Source of the DNA: Curtobacterium sp. UNCCL20
GTDB taxonomy: Bacteria > Actinomycetota > Actinomycetes > Actinomycetales > Microbacteriaceae
Length of the DNA: 64,000 nt
Reading direction: 5' to 3'
Assembly: GCF_900101675.1 (NCBI RefSeq)
Contig: NZ_FNKG01000003.1
Coordinates: 310,001-374,000, forward strand
Position 1 is the first letter of the stretch. Each line of letters starts with the position of its first letter. Under the pieces are notes generated by a model. That model saw only the letters and a program-made list of their open reading frames with translations. It ran no database searches and had not been told where the DNA came from. Below, in pieces: positions 7,177 through 15,933 of the stretch. A program made the position numbers and the translations under genes.

Positions 7177-10146
7177 GTGACCACGGGGGAACGCACGCGA
7201 CCACTGTCCGGATGGCGGTACCAGGGCACGCTCCGCACCTACCAGCGGGACGTGCTCGACCGGGTCCCGGTGGTGCCCGGGGACCCGGCGCACGTCGTCG
7301 CACCGCCGGGGGCGGGCAAGACGCTCCTCGGGCTGCTCCTCGCCGGACGGCACGGTGCCCGGGCGCTGGTCCTCGCGCCGACGGCCACGATCCGGCAGCA
7401 GTGGGCCCGGACGGCCGCAGCGTTGCACGGTGGGGCGACGGTCTCCGAGGACCCGGAGCACCCCGGCGACCTCACGACGCTGACCTACCAGATGCTCAGT
7501 GTCCTCGACGCCGGCAGTCCGCTCACCGACCTCGCGGTCGCGGACTGGCGGCGGGAGCTCGTGGCGGGTGGCCGTGACGAGGCGCAGGCCGAGCTGTGGA
7601 TCGACGCCCTCCGGACCGCCAACCCGGACGCGTACCGGAGCGGTGTCCGGCGGCGGTCCCGGGCGATCCGGAAGCGTCTGGCGCGTGCGGACCCGGAGGT
7701 GCTCGCGGAGGCGCTGCACCCGAACGCCCGGGCGCTCGTCGACCGGCTCGTGGCGCACGGCGTCGAGACGGTCGTGCTCGACGAGTGCCACCACCTGCTC
7801 GACCACTGGGCGCTCGTCGTCGCCTACCTGCTCGCGCGGATCCGTGCCGCCGGCGCCGAACCGGTGGTGATCGGGCTCACCGCGACCCTGCCGTCCACCG
7901 ACGACCGGGACGCCCACGACACCTACACCGCGCTGCTCGGTGACGTCGACTACGAGGTCCCGACCCCGGCGGTCGTGAAGGAGGGGAACCTCGCTCCCTA
8001 CCGGGACCACGTCTGGTTCGTCGAGCCGACACCCGACGAGCTCGCCTTCCTCCGTGACCACGAGCGTCGGCTCGCCGAGCTCATCGGGAGCGTGTTCGCC
8101 GGACCGGACGGCCGGGCGTGGCTCGAGGAGACGCTGCAGCCGGAACCCCCGGCGACGACGCCGACTCACCCGCAGCCGAATCCGTCCCTGTCCGAGGCCA
8201 CCCCCGAGCAGCGTCTCGCCGCCGCGTTCTCCGCCGACTTCGCGGTCGCCGAATCCGCCGGTCGGATGCTCGCCGAGTTCGCGCCGGAGCACCCGCTGCT
8301 CACGCTCCTGCCCGCCGACGTCCGGAACCCGCCGGACACCGAGCAGCGGATCCGCCTGCTCGCCCGGTACGCCCTCGACCGGCTCCTGCCCGATCCCGAG
8401 CGGGCGGAGCAGTGGCAGCGCATCAAGCGGTCCATCGTGGACTTCGGGTTCACCCTGACCGACCGGGGTGTCCGTCGCGGGCGCGACCCGATCGACACGG
8501 TCCTGGCATCGTCCGCCGCGAAGGACCGCGGGGTGGTGGACATCCTGCGCCTCGAACTCGCCCAGCCCACCGCGGACCGCGTCCGGGCCGTCGTGGTGAC
8601 CGACCACGCCACCCACGGCAACGGTCGGGGGAGCGCCGTCGCCACGGGCGGGGCGCTCCGCACCTTCGGCACGCTCGCCGCCGAGTTCTCGCTCGCGGGC
8701 CTCCGTCCGGTGCTCGTCACCGCTCGGCACCTCCGGATCGCTGCCCGGGACGCCGAGGACCTGCTGCCCGCTCTCGAACGGCAACTCGGCACACCGTGCA
8801 GGGTGGAGCGGGTCGACGGCGACGACCGTGTCCTCGCCGTCGAGACCCCCGGGACCGGTTCGGCCGGCGTGCTCGCCGCCGTCTCCGCGCTCCTCACCGA
8901 CGGCACCACCCGGCTCGTCGTCGGCACCCGCGGGCTGCTCGGCGAGGGCTGGGACTGCCCGGCCGCGAACACTCTCGTCGACCTCACCGCCGTCGCGACC
9001 TCGTCGGCCACGCAGCAGCTCCGCGGCCGGACGCTCCGCCTCGACCCGTCGTGGCCACGGAAGGTGGCGCACAACTGGACGGTCACCGCGGTCCTCCCGA
9101 CGGACGTCCGCCTGGCCGCCGCGCCGGACGTCTCCCGGATGCACCGGAAGCACGAGCGCATCTGGGGGCTCCTGCGCGAGGACGCCACCCAGGTGGTCCG
9201 GGGGACGCAGATCGCGCTGACCGATGCGCAGGCGGCTCGGCTCGCTGCGATCGTCGGCAAGGTGCCGCGTGCGAGCATCCCCGCGCTCGACGACGCCGTC
9301 GCCGCGGAGCTCCCGACCCGCGAGGCGAGCTACGACGCGTGGCGCGTCGGTGAACCGTACGCCGACCGCGAGAGCGTGGCGGCCGTGGTCGAGGAAGCGC
9401 GGACGCAGCCGTTCCGCACCGGCCCCACCGCCGAGGGCATCCTGGCGGTCGTCCTCGCCGTCGTGCTGTGGCTGCTCGCCCAGAGCGTCCGCGTCCTCGC
9501 CGACCTCGTGCGGTACGGATCGGTCGTCGCCGCGCTGCTCGGGGTCCTCGTCGTGCTCGTGGTCGGCGTCGGACTGAGCTGGCCGGTGGCGAAGCAGCTC
9601 GGCCTGGCGCTCCGGCAGCGGTTCAGCACCGTCGGGGCGTACCGGCGCGCCGTGCGGGTCGTGGTCGACGCGCTGCACCGAGCGGGGCGCGTCCCGGCGT
9701 TCGGCGAGGGCGACGTCCGGGTCAGCGCCGAGCTGGTGGGCGGTGTCCCGCAGCGCTTCTCGATGGAGGTGCTGGGCGGGGGACCGGCGGACCGACGCCT
9801 GGTCGCCGACGCCCTCGCCGAGTTCTTCGGACCGGTGCGCACCCCGCGGTTCATCCTGCAGGTGCGCCGGACCGACACCGCGACGATCCGGAGGGCGCCG
9901 CTCCTCGCCCTGTCCCTGTGGATCGCGCGGACGGTCACCCGCGGAGAGCGGTCGTTCGCCGTCCCGGCAGCGGTGGGGCGACGTCGAGCGGACGCCGAGG
10001 CCTTCGCCCGCGACTGGAACCGGACGGTCGGACCCGCTCGGCTGGTGGAGATCGACTCGCCGGAGTCCCTCGTGCTGCTCGTCCGGGCGCGCCGGAGCTC
10101 GGGTGCGACGCAGGTCGGGCCGGTCGTCCGCGACCAGTGGTCCTGA
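7177..10146 (+). CDS. SF2 DEAD/DEAH-type helicase with a transmembrane hairpin
   Basis: This 989-residue protein has superfamily 2 helicase motifs: Walker A APPGAGKT at 42-49, DECH at 202-205, GLTATLP near 233, and the second RecA-like domain with GTRGLLGEGWDC near 582 and QQLRGRTLR near 613. About 300 residues separate the two motif blocks. Two hydrophobic segments at roughly 753-773 and 781-801 predict a membrane hairpin, followed by a soluble domain of about 185 residues. The GTG start has no ribosome site but a GACACT hexamer ends 6 nt before it, suggesting leaderless translation. I do not recognise a named subfamily. A role in nucleic-acid processing at the membrane, repair or defence is possible but unsupported by neighbours. 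Confidence 0.8.
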   Translation: MTTGERTRPLSGWRYQGTLRTYQRDVLDRVPVVPGDPAHVVAPPGAGKTLLGLLLAGRHGARALVLAPTATIRQQWARTAAALHGGATVSEDPEHPGDLTTLTYQMLSVLDAGSPLTDLAVADWRRELVAGGRDEAQAELWIDALRTANPDAYRSGVRRRSRAIRKRLARADPEVLAEALHPNARALVDRLVAHGVETVVLDECHHLLDHWALVVAYLLARIRAAGAEPVVIGLTATLPSTDDRDAHDTYTALLGDVDYEVPTPAVVKEGNLAPYRDHVWFVEPTPDELAFLRDHERRLAELIGSVFAGPDGRAWLEETLQPEPPATTPTHPQPNPSLSEATPEQRLAAAFSADFAVAESAGRMLAEFAPEHPLLTLLPADVRNPPDTEQRIRLLARYALDRLLPDPERAEQWQRIKRSIVDFGFTLTDRGVRRGRDPIDTVLASSAAKDRGVVDILRLELAQPTADRVRAVVVTDHATHGNGRGSAVATGGALRTFGTLAAEFSLAGLRPVLVTARHLRIAARDAEDLLPALERQLGTPCRVERVDGDDRVLAVETPGTGSAGVLAAVSALLTDGTTRLVVGTRGLLGEGWDCPAANTLVDLTAVATSSATQQLRGRTLRLDPSWPRKVAHNWTVTAVLPTDVRLAAAPDVSRMHRKHERIWGLLREDATQVVRGTQIALTDAQAARLAAIVGKVPRASIPALDDAVAAELPTREASYDAWRVGEPYADRESVAAVVEEARTQPFRTGPTAEGILAVVLAVVLWLLAQSVRVLADLVRYGSVVAALLGVLVVLVVGVGLSWPVAKQLGLALRQRFSTVGAYRRAVRVVVDALHRAGRVPAFGEGDVRVSAELVGGVPQRFSMEVLGGGPADRRLVADALAEFFGPVRTPRFILQVRRTDTATIRRAPLLALSLWIARTVTRGERSFAVPAAVGRRRADAEAFARDWNRTVGPARLVEIDSPESLVLLVRARRSSGATQVGPVVRDQWS

Positions 10147-10199
10147 GCACGAGGACACCCGCGCAGGACCGCCGCCCCGGACGTGGGAAGATCGAACCC

Positions 10200-11132
10200 A
10201 TGCGTCTCGTCGTCGCCGGCAGCCCCGCTGCGGCTGTCCCCACCCTCCGCCGCCTGGCTGCGTCCGAGCACGAGATCGCCGCGGTCCTCACCCGGCCGGC
10301 GTCCCCGCAGGGCCGGAAGCGCGTCCTCACGCCGACCCCGGTCGCCGCCGTCGCTGCCGAGCTCGGACTCCCGGTGATCGAGGCCTCGCGGGTCGACGAC
10401 GACGTCACCGCCCGCATCGCCGCGCTCGACGTCGACCTCGGCGTCATCGTCGCGTACGGTGCGCTGCTCCGCCGGCCCGCGCTCGACGCGCCGCGGCACG
10501 GCTGGGTCAACCTGCACTTCTCCGACTTGCCGGCGTACCGCGGCGCCGCCCCGGTGCAGCGTGCCGTGATGGCCGGCGACACCCGCACGGCCGCGACGGT
10601 GTTCCAGCTCGTCGAGGCGCTCGACGCCGGCCCGGTCTACGCTGCCGAGCCGTTCCACATCGACCCCGAGGCGACCTCGGGCGAGGTCCTCGCCGCGATG
10701 GCCGAGGTCGGTGCCGACGTGGTCGCACGCGTCGTCGACGGCATCGCCGCCGGCACGGCCGTCGCCACCGAGCAGTCCGGCGAGCCGACACCGGCCCCGA
10801 AGCTCACCATCGAGGACGGCCGGATCGACTTCGCGGGGCCTTCCGCGGTCGTGCACGCGCGCCTCCGCGGTGTCACCCCCGAGCCCGGCGCGTACGCCCA
10901 CCTCGGCGAGACCCGCGTGAAGCTGCTCCGCAGCGAACGGCCTGGAGGCGCGGCGGACCCCGCCCCGTCCCTCGCCCCCGGTGCGCTGGCCGTCCAGGGC
11001 GGCCGGGTGTTCGTCGGGACGGCTGACGACCCGCTGGTGCTCACCAAGGTGCAGCCGGCGGGCAAGAAGGCGATGGACGCCGCGGCCTGGGCCCGTGGTC
11101 TCGGCGAGCTGGACGGGAAGGTCCTCGCATGA
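10200..11132 (+). CDS. fmt: methionyl-tRNA formyltransferase
   Basis: This 310-residue enzyme formylates initiator Met-tRNA using 10-formyltetrahydrofolate. The N-terminal domain opens MRLVVAGSPAAAVPTLRRL and carries the folate-site segment HFSDLPAYRGAAP at about residues 107-119, a slight variant of the usual SLLP. A C-terminal tRNA-binding domain follows. The ATG at 10200 has GAAGAT seven bases upstream and no Shine-Dalgarno, so it may be leaderless. A copy of the dispersed GGCCTGGAGGCGCGG motif lies inside the gene at 10939-10953, in a variable loop of the C-terminal domain. It overlaps rsmB by ATGA. Confidence 0.95.
   Translation: MRLVVAGSPAAAVPTLRRLAASEHEIAAVLTRPASPQGRKRVLTPTPVAAVAAELGLPVIEASRVDDDVTARIAALDVDLGVIVAYGALLRRPALDAPRHGWVNLHFSDLPAYRGAAPVQRAVMAGDTRTAATVFQLVEALDAGPVYAAEPFHIDPEATSGEVLAAMAEVGADVVARVVDGIAAGTAVATEQSGEPTPAPKLTIEDGRIDFAGPSAVVHARLRGVTPEPGAYAHLGETRVKLLRSERPGGAADPAPSLAPGALAVQGGRVFVGTADDPLVLTKVQPAGKKAMDAAAWARGLGELDGKVLA
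10939..10953 (+). repeat. dispersed GGCCTGGAGGCGCGG motif inside fmt
   Basis: This site matches the intergenic copy at 50838 over its first 14 bases but lies in coding sequence, encoding part of RPGGAAD in fmt. It may be an in-frame insertion of the element or chance in GC-rich sequence. Confidence 0.4.
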
Positions 11133-12754
11133 GCAGCGGCAACGCACCACAGCGCGGCAACTCTGCACCGCGCAGCAACTCGCCGCAGCGGCGCAACCAC
11201 GGCCCGCGCCAGACGAGCGCCCGGCGGGTGGCCTTCGACGTCCTCCGCGCCGTGCAGGTCGACGACGCCTACGCCAACCTCCTGCTGCCGACGCGGATCC
11301 GCCGCGCCGGGCTCACCGCCCGCGACGCGGCCTTCGCCACCGAACTCACCTACGGCACCATCCGGATGCTCGGCCGGTACGACGCGATCGTCGCCCTCGC
11401 CTCCGGTCGCCGCATCGACAACATCGAGTCGGACGTGCTCGACGTGATGCGGCTCGGCGCGCACCAGCTGCTCGGCATGCGGACGCCCGTGCACGCCGCC
11501 GTCTCCGCGACGGTCGAGCTCGCCCGCGAGGTCGGTGCCCACCGCGCCACCGGCTTCGTCAACGCCGTGCTCCGCAAGGTCGGCGCGCGCGCCGACGACG
11601 AGTGGGACGCCCTGATCACCGAGGGCCGCGGCGGCGACGCCCTCCTCGCGGCGCGCTGGTCGCACCCGGTGTGGGTCGTGGCCGCGCTCCGGGACGCCCT
11701 GGCCGCCGAGCGCTCCCGCGACGAGCTGGCCGCCCTGCTCGCCGCCGACAACGTCGCACCCCGGGTGCAGCTCGCTGCGCTGCCCGGGATCGCCACCGAC
11801 GAGGACGTCGCCGCCGCGACCGCCCGTGCTGCCGAGCCCGACCACGACCACGACGGCGACAGCGACAGCGACAGCCCGTCGGAGGCGACCCGCGCGGTCG
11901 ACGCACCACCCACCGCGTCGGCGCCGACCGACCCGGGAGCCGAGACCGACCTCGATCCGGAGGCCGCGCCTCCCGGCAGCGACGCCGACCACGCGCCGAC
12001 CGTCCCCGACCTGCCGGTGTCGCCCGTCGGCATCCGCGGGATCTCCGGCGACCCCGCCCGGGTGCCCGGCGTCACGGCCGGCCGGCTCCGGGTGCAGGAC
12101 GAGGGCTCGCAGCTCGCGGCGCTCGCGCTGAGCCGGTCGTCCGCGGTGCGCCCGGGGGAGCGGTGGCTCGACCTGTGCGCCGGGCCCGGCGGCAAGGCGG
12201 CGCTCCTCGCAGCCGAGGCCGCGCAGTCCGGCGCCTCCCTCGTCGCCAACGAACTCGTGCCCGCGCGGGCCGGACTCGTCCGCAAGGCCCTCGCCGCGTT
12301 CGGCGACACCGTCACCGTGGTCGAGGGCGACGGTCGCCGGTACGGCCGCGACGGCGCCGGCGTGACGTTCGACCGCGTCCTGCTCGACGCACCGTGCACC
12401 GGTCTCGGCGCGCTCCGCCGTCGTCCCGAGGCCCGGTGGCGGAAGCAGCCCGAGGACGTCCCCGAGCTCGCGGCGCTGCAGGCCGAGCTGCTCGACGCCG
12501 CCGTGCGGGTGCTCGCGCCGGGCGGCACGCTCGCGTACGTGACCTGCTCCCCGCACCTGGCCGAGACGCGCGGGCAGGTGGACGCGCTGATGCGGCGCCA
12601 CGGCGGGGTCCTCGAGCAGGTCGACACCGCGTCGGTCGTGCGCTCCGTCGCGGCTCGTGACCCGCAGGTCGCGGACGGCGACACGGTGCAGCTGTGGCCG
12701 CACCGCATCGGGACCGACGCGATGTTCGTCGCGCTGTTCCGCCGCGTGGCCTGA
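11129..12754 (+). CDS. rsmB: 16S rRNA (cytosine-967-C5)-methyltransferase, RsmB/Sun family
   Basis: This 541-residue enzyme methylates a cytosine in 16S rRNA with S-adenosylmethionine. A basic, Asn/Arg-rich tail precedes a NusB-like RNA-binding domain (about residues 30-180). The catalytic domain has DLCAGPGGKA for cofactor binding and the two catalytic cysteines in DAPCTG and YVTCSP. Between the domains, residues about 236-294 form an acidic, low-complexity insert with DHDHDGDSDSDS, making the protein longer than the usual 430-480. It starts within the fmt stop (ATGA), indicating translational coupling. Confidence 0.93.
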   Translation: MSSGNAPQRGNSAPRSNSPQRRNHGPRQTSARRVAFDVLRAVQVDDAYANLLLPTRIRRAGLTARDAAFATELTYGTIRMLGRYDAIVALASGRRIDNIESDVLDVMRLGAHQLLGMRTPVHAAVSATVELAREVGAHRATGFVNAVLRKVGARADDEWDALITEGRGGDALLAARWSHPVWVVAALRDALAAERSRDELAALLAADNVAPRVQLAALPGIATDEDVAAATARAAEPDHDHDGDSDSDSPSEATRAVDAPPTASAPTDPGAETDLDPEAAPPGSDADHAPTVPDLPVSPVGIRGISGDPARVPGVTAGRLRVQDEGSQLAALALSRSSAVRPGERWLDLCAGPGGKAALLAAEAAQSGASLVANELVPARAGLVRKALAAFGDTVTVVEGDGRRYGRDGAGVTFDRVLLDAPCTGLGALRRRPEARWRKQPEDVPELAALQAELLDAAVRVLAPGGTLAYVTCSPHLAETRGQVDALMRRHGGVLEQVDTASVVRSVAARDPQVADGDTVQLWPHRIGTDAMFVALFRRVA

Positions 12755-12764
12755 TGCGCGCCGG

Positions 12765-12770
12765 TAGGCT
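12765..12770 (+). promoter_or_regulatory. leaderless -10 element of rpe
   Basis: TAGGCT ends 6 nt before the GTG start of rpe at 12777, and there is no Shine-Dalgarno. This spacing places the transcription start on the start codon. Confidence 0.6.
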
Positions 12771-12776
12771 TGCCCG

Positions 12777-13445
12777 GTGACGATCCGCATCTCGCCGAGC
12801 ATCCTGTCCGCCGACTTCGCGAACCTCGAGCGCGAGCTCCACCGCATCGACACCGCCGACATGGTGCACGTCGACGTGATGGACAACCACTTCGTGCCGA
12901 ACCTCACCCTCGGCCTGCCGATCGTCGAGCGCCTGCAGCAGGTCTCGCCGGTGCCGCTCGACGTCCACCTGATGATCACGGACGCCGACACCGAGGCCCC
13001 GAAGTACGCCGAGACCGGTGCCGCCAGTGTCACCTTCCACTTCGAGGCGGCGGACGACCCGGTGGCGACCGCCGCGGCGATCCGCTCGAACGGTGCCCGT
13101 GCGGCGGTGGCCGTGAAGCCCGGCACCCCGATCACGCAGGTGCTGCACCACCTCGACGCCTACGACATGATCCTGCTCATGACGGTGGAGCCGGGGTTCG
13201 GCGGCCAGTCGTTCATGCCGTCGGTGATGCCGAAGCTCGCGGACGCCCGCGCGGCCGTCGACGCCTCCGGGCTCGACGTCTGGCTCGAGGTCGACGGCGG
13301 CATCGCGGTCGACACCGTGCCCGAGGCCGTGCGGAGCGGCGCGGACACACTGGTCGCCGGCTCGGCCGTGTACGGCGGCGAGCCCACGTCCCGCATCGCG
13401 GACCTCCGCGCGGCGGCGGCGGCAGCCCTCCAGGGCCGGTCGTGA
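12777..13445 (+). CDS. rpe: ribulose-phosphate 3-epimerase
   Basis: This 222-residue TIM-barrel enzyme interconverts ribulose 5-phosphate and xylulose 5-phosphate in the pentose phosphate pathway. Metal and catalytic residues lie in [12 protein letters not shown] (His31, Asp33, Asp36), DVHLMI near 62 and EVDGGI near 171. Length is normal. The GTG start is preceded by TAGGCT at leaderless spacing. The gene sits between rsmB and hisE, and its product links to histidine synthesis through the ribose-phosphate pool. Confidence 0.96.
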   Translation: MTIRISPSILSADFANLERELHRIDTADMVHVDVMDNHFVPNLTLGLPIVERLQQVSPVPLDVHLMITDADTEAPKYAETGAASVTFHFEAADDPVATAAAIRSNGARAAVAVKPGTPITQVLHHLDAYDMILLMTVEPGFGGQSFMPSVMPKLADARAAVDASGLDVWLEVDGGIAVDTVPEAVRSGADTLVAGSAVYGGEPTSRIADLRAAAAAALQGRS

Positions 13446-13488
13446 GCGCCCGTCCGGACGGTACGGCGGGCGAGGCCGCGCAGGGCGG

Positions 13489-13494
13489 TAGCCT
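13489..13494 (+). promoter_or_regulatory. leaderless -10 element of hisE
   Basis: TAGCCT ends 7 nt before the GTG start of hisE at 13502. It would start the his/trp transcription unit at or near the first codon. Confidence 0.55.
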
Positions 13495-13501
13495 GGTGGG
13501 C

Positions 13502-13765
13502 GTGAAGACGTTCGACGACCTGTTCCAGGAGCTCACCGAGAAGGCGCGCACCCGCCCCGAGGGCTCCGGCACCGTCGCCGAACTCGATGCCGGCGTGCAC
13601 CAGATCGGCAAGAAGATCGTGGAAGAGGCCGCCGAGGTCTGGATGGCGGCCGAGTACGAGGGCGACGAGCGCACGTCGGAGGAGATCTCCCAGCTCGTGT
13701 ACCACCTGCAGGTCCTGATGATCGCGAAGGGCCTCACCCCGGCGGACGTCTGGCGACATCTGTAG
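13502..13765 (+). CDS. hisE: phosphoribosyl-ATP pyrophosphatase
   Basis: This 87-residue protein hydrolyses phosphoribosyl-ATP to phosphoribosyl-AMP, the second step of histidine synthesis. The MazG-like helical core [18 protein letters not shown] carries the acidic residues that bind magnesium. The GTG at 13502 is chosen over upstream codons because the protein then begins with [10 protein letters not shown], typical of the family. HisE is separate from HisI here, as in most actinobacteria. It is probably the first gene of the unit running into hisG. Confidence 0.95.
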   Translation: MKTFDDLFQELTEKARTRPEGSGTVAELDAGVHQIGKKIVEEAAEVWMAAEYEGDERTSEEISQLVYHLQVLMIAKGLTPADVWRHL

Positions 13766-13828
13766 GAAGGCGCGTCCCGCGCCGGCCCAGACCGTCCCGG
13801 ACCACTCCCACAGAAAGCAGACCACCTG

Positions 13829-14668
13829 ATGCTCCGCATCGCCGTGCCCAACAAGGGCTCCCTCTCCGAGACCGCTTCCGAGATGCTGCGCGAGGCCGGG
13901 TACGCCGGCCGTCGTGACCCGAAGGCACTGCACCTGCTCGACGAGCGCAACGGCGTCGAGTTCTTCTTCCTCCGTCCGCGCGACATCGCCACGTACGTCG
14001 GGTCGGGCGCGCTCGACGTCGGCATCACCGGCCGCGACCTGCTGCTCGACTCCGGGTCCGCGGCGCACGAGGTCGACGCGCTCGGGTTCGCCGACTCGAC
14101 GTTCCGGTTCGCCGGCACCCCCGGTCGGTACAGCTCCCTGCAGGACCTCGACGGCGTCCGGGTCGCCACGAGCTACCCGGGGCTCGTCGGGGAGTTCCTC
14201 GCGCAGCACGGCGTGACGGCCACCCTGGTCAAGCTCGACGGCGCGGTCGAGAGCGCGGTCCGCCTCGGTGTCGCCGACGCCGTGGCCGACGTCGTCTCGA
14301 CGGGCAGCACGCTCCGGGCCGCGGGGCTCGAGATCTTCGGCCCGGTGATCCTCGAGTCCACCGCGCTCCTCATCTCCACCGACGAGTCGATCCCCGGCAT
14401 CGACGTTCTCCGCCGCCGGCTGCAGGGCGTGCTGGTGGCGCGCGGCTACGTGATGCTCGACTACGACATCCCCACCGCGCTCCTCGAACAGGCGACCTCG
14501 GTGGCCTCGGGCATCGAGTCGCCGACGGTCTCGCCGCTGCACGGCCGCGACTGGTCGGCGGTCCGCGTGATGATCCCGCGCGAGGACGCCAACCTCATCA
14601 TGGACGCGCTCTACGACCTCGGCGCACGCGCCATCCTCGTCAGCCCGATCCACGCCGCACGGCTGTGA
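13829..14668 (+). CDS. hisG: ATP phosphoribosyltransferase, long form
   Basis: This 279-residue enzyme commits ATP and PRPP to histidine synthesis. It opens [20 protein letters not shown], and the phosphate-binding segment [14 protein letters not shown] is at about residues 152-165. The length and the C-terminal stretch after residue 210 fit the long form with a histidine-sensing regulatory domain, so feedback inhibition is expected. There is a 63-bp gap after hisE with a weak AGAAAG upstream; it overlaps hisF by GTGA. Confidence 0.95.
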   Translation: MLRIAVPNKGSLSETASEMLREAGYAGRRDPKALHLLDERNGVEFFFLRPRDIATYVGSGALDVGITGRDLLLDSGSAAHEVDALGFADSTFRFAGTPGRYSSLQDLDGVRVATSYPGLVGEFLAQHGVTATLVKLDGAVESAVRLGVADAVADVVSTGSTLRAAGLEIFGPVILESTALLISTDESIPGIDVLRRRLQGVLVARGYVMLDYDIPTALLEQATSVASGIESPTVSPLHGRDWSAVRVMIPREDANLIMDALYDLGARAILVSPIHAARL

Positions 14669-15474
14669 CCGCACCGGTGGCCGGGCCCGGGGCGGCCGAC
14701 GCGACGGACGGTGACGGCCTCGCCGTCCGCGTCATCCCGTGCCTCGACGTGCAGGGCGGCCGGGTCGTCAAGGGCGTCAACTTCCTCGACTTGCAGGACG
14801 CCGGTGACCCGGTCGAGCTCGCGGCACGCTACTACGAGCAGGGTGCCGACGAGCTGACGTTCCTCGACGTCGGCGCGACGGTCGAGAACCGCGCGACGAT
14901 GTACGACACGGTCACGCGCACCGCCGAGCAGGTCTTCATCCCGCTCACGGTCGGCGGCGGCGTCCGGAGCGTCGACGACGTGTCGCGGCTGCAGCAGTGC
15001 GGCGCGGACAAGATCGGTGTGAACAGCGCGGCGATCGCCCGGCCGGAGCTCGTGAGCGAGATCGCCGACCGCTTCGGCGCGCAGGCCGTCGTGCTCTCCC
15101 TCGACGTCAAGCGGTCGGACCGGATGCCGTCCGGGTTCATCGTCACGACCCACGGCGGCCGGACCGAGTCCGACCTCGACGCGATCGCCTGGGCGCGCGA
15201 GGCCGTCCAGCGCGGTGCGGGGGAGCTGCTGGTGAACTCCATCGACGCCGACGGCACGAAGAACGGGTTCGACCTCGAGCTCGTGGCCGCGGTGCGTGCG
15301 GTGTCCTCGGTGCCCGTGATCGCGTCTGGAGGCGCGGGTCGGCTCGAGCACTTCGCCCCGGCGATCGAGGCGGGTGCGGATGCGGTCCTCGCTGCCAGCG
15401 TGTTCCACCGGGGCGAGCTGACGATCGGTGACGTGAAGGCCGAGCTGCGCGCAGCCGGGCACCCCGTGCGCTGA
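14665..15474 (+). CDS. hisF: imidazole glycerol phosphate synthase, cyclase subunit
   Basis: This 269-residue TIM barrel works with HisH to form imidazole glycerol phosphate and AICAR. The catalytic aspartates are Asp28 in [14 protein letters not shown] and Asp147 in LSLDVKR. An extra N-terminal tail of about 20 Ala/Gly/Asp-rich residues precedes the barrel when the GTG at 14665 is used; that start is supported by its overlap with the hisG stop. The partner hisH and the middle pathway genes hisA, hisB, hisC and hisD are not in this window. Confidence 0.95.
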   Translation: MTAPVAGPGAADATDGDGLAVRVIPCLDVQGGRVVKGVNFLDLQDAGDPVELAARYYEQGADELTFLDVGATVENRATMYDTVTRTAEQVFIPLTVGGGVRSVDDVSRLQQCGADKIGVNSAAIARPELVSEIADRFGAQAVVLSLDVKRSDRMPSGFIVTTHGGRTESDLDAIAWAREAVQRGAGELLVNSIDADGTKNGFDLELVAAVRAVSSVPVIASGGAGRLEHFAPAIEAGADAVLAASVFHRGELTIGDVKAELRAAGHPVR

Positions 15475-15534
15475 ACCGCACACTGTTCCCGCCGCACCCT
15501 CCAGCCCGATCCCAAGCCGTACGCTAGGAGTCTC

Positions 15535-15933
15535 ATGACCGACAGCACCAGCACCAGCACGGACGCGGTCCTCGACCGCGCGCGGTTCGGTGCGGACGGG
15601 CTGCTCCCCGCCATCGTGCAGGAGGAATCGTCGAAGGACGTCCTCATGCTCGGCTACATGGACCGAGAAGCCCTCCGCCGCACCCTGACCGAGGGGCGGG
15701 TGACCTTCTGGTCCCGCTCCCGGAACGAGTACTGGCGCAAGGGCGACACCTCCGGTTACGCGCAGTACGTGCGCGGTGCCGCGCTCGACTGCGACGACGA
15801 CACCCTCCTCGTGACGGTGCAGCAGGTCGGCGCGGCCTGCCACACCGGCGCCCACCGGTGCTTCGACGTGGACCCCCTCGACCCCGTGACGGCGTCCGCG
15901 CCGGCCGACCCGGCAGTGGAAGCGACCCGATGA
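15535..15933 (+). CDS. hisI: phosphoribosyl-AMP cyclohydrolase
   Basis: This 132-residue enzyme opens the adenine ring of phosphoribosyl-AMP. The magnesium-binding DCDDDT and the zinc ligands in the later CHTGAHRCF segment are present. A Ser/Thr-rich N-terminus precedes the domain. TACGCT (15520-15525) and AGGAG (15526-15530) lie just before the ATG, so translation could be near-leaderless or use a closely spaced ribosome site. The stop overlaps the trpE start by ATGA, joining histidine and tryptophan genes. Confidence 0.95.
   Translation: MTDSTSTSTDAVLDRARFGADGLLPAIVQEESSKDVLMLGYMDREALRRTLTEGRVTFWSRSRNEYWRKGDTSGYAQYVRGAALDCDDDTLLVTVQQVGAACHTGAHRCFDVDPLDPVTASAPADPAVEATR

Noticed and set aside
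7177..10146. Helicase as part of a named phage-defence system
   Set aside because: No nuclease, methylase or other defence gene lies beside it; the neighbours are housekeeping genes.
15475..15534. Tryptophan or histidine attenuator leader before hisI-trpE
   Set aside because: No short ORF with clustered Trp or His codons and no competing hairpins were seen.
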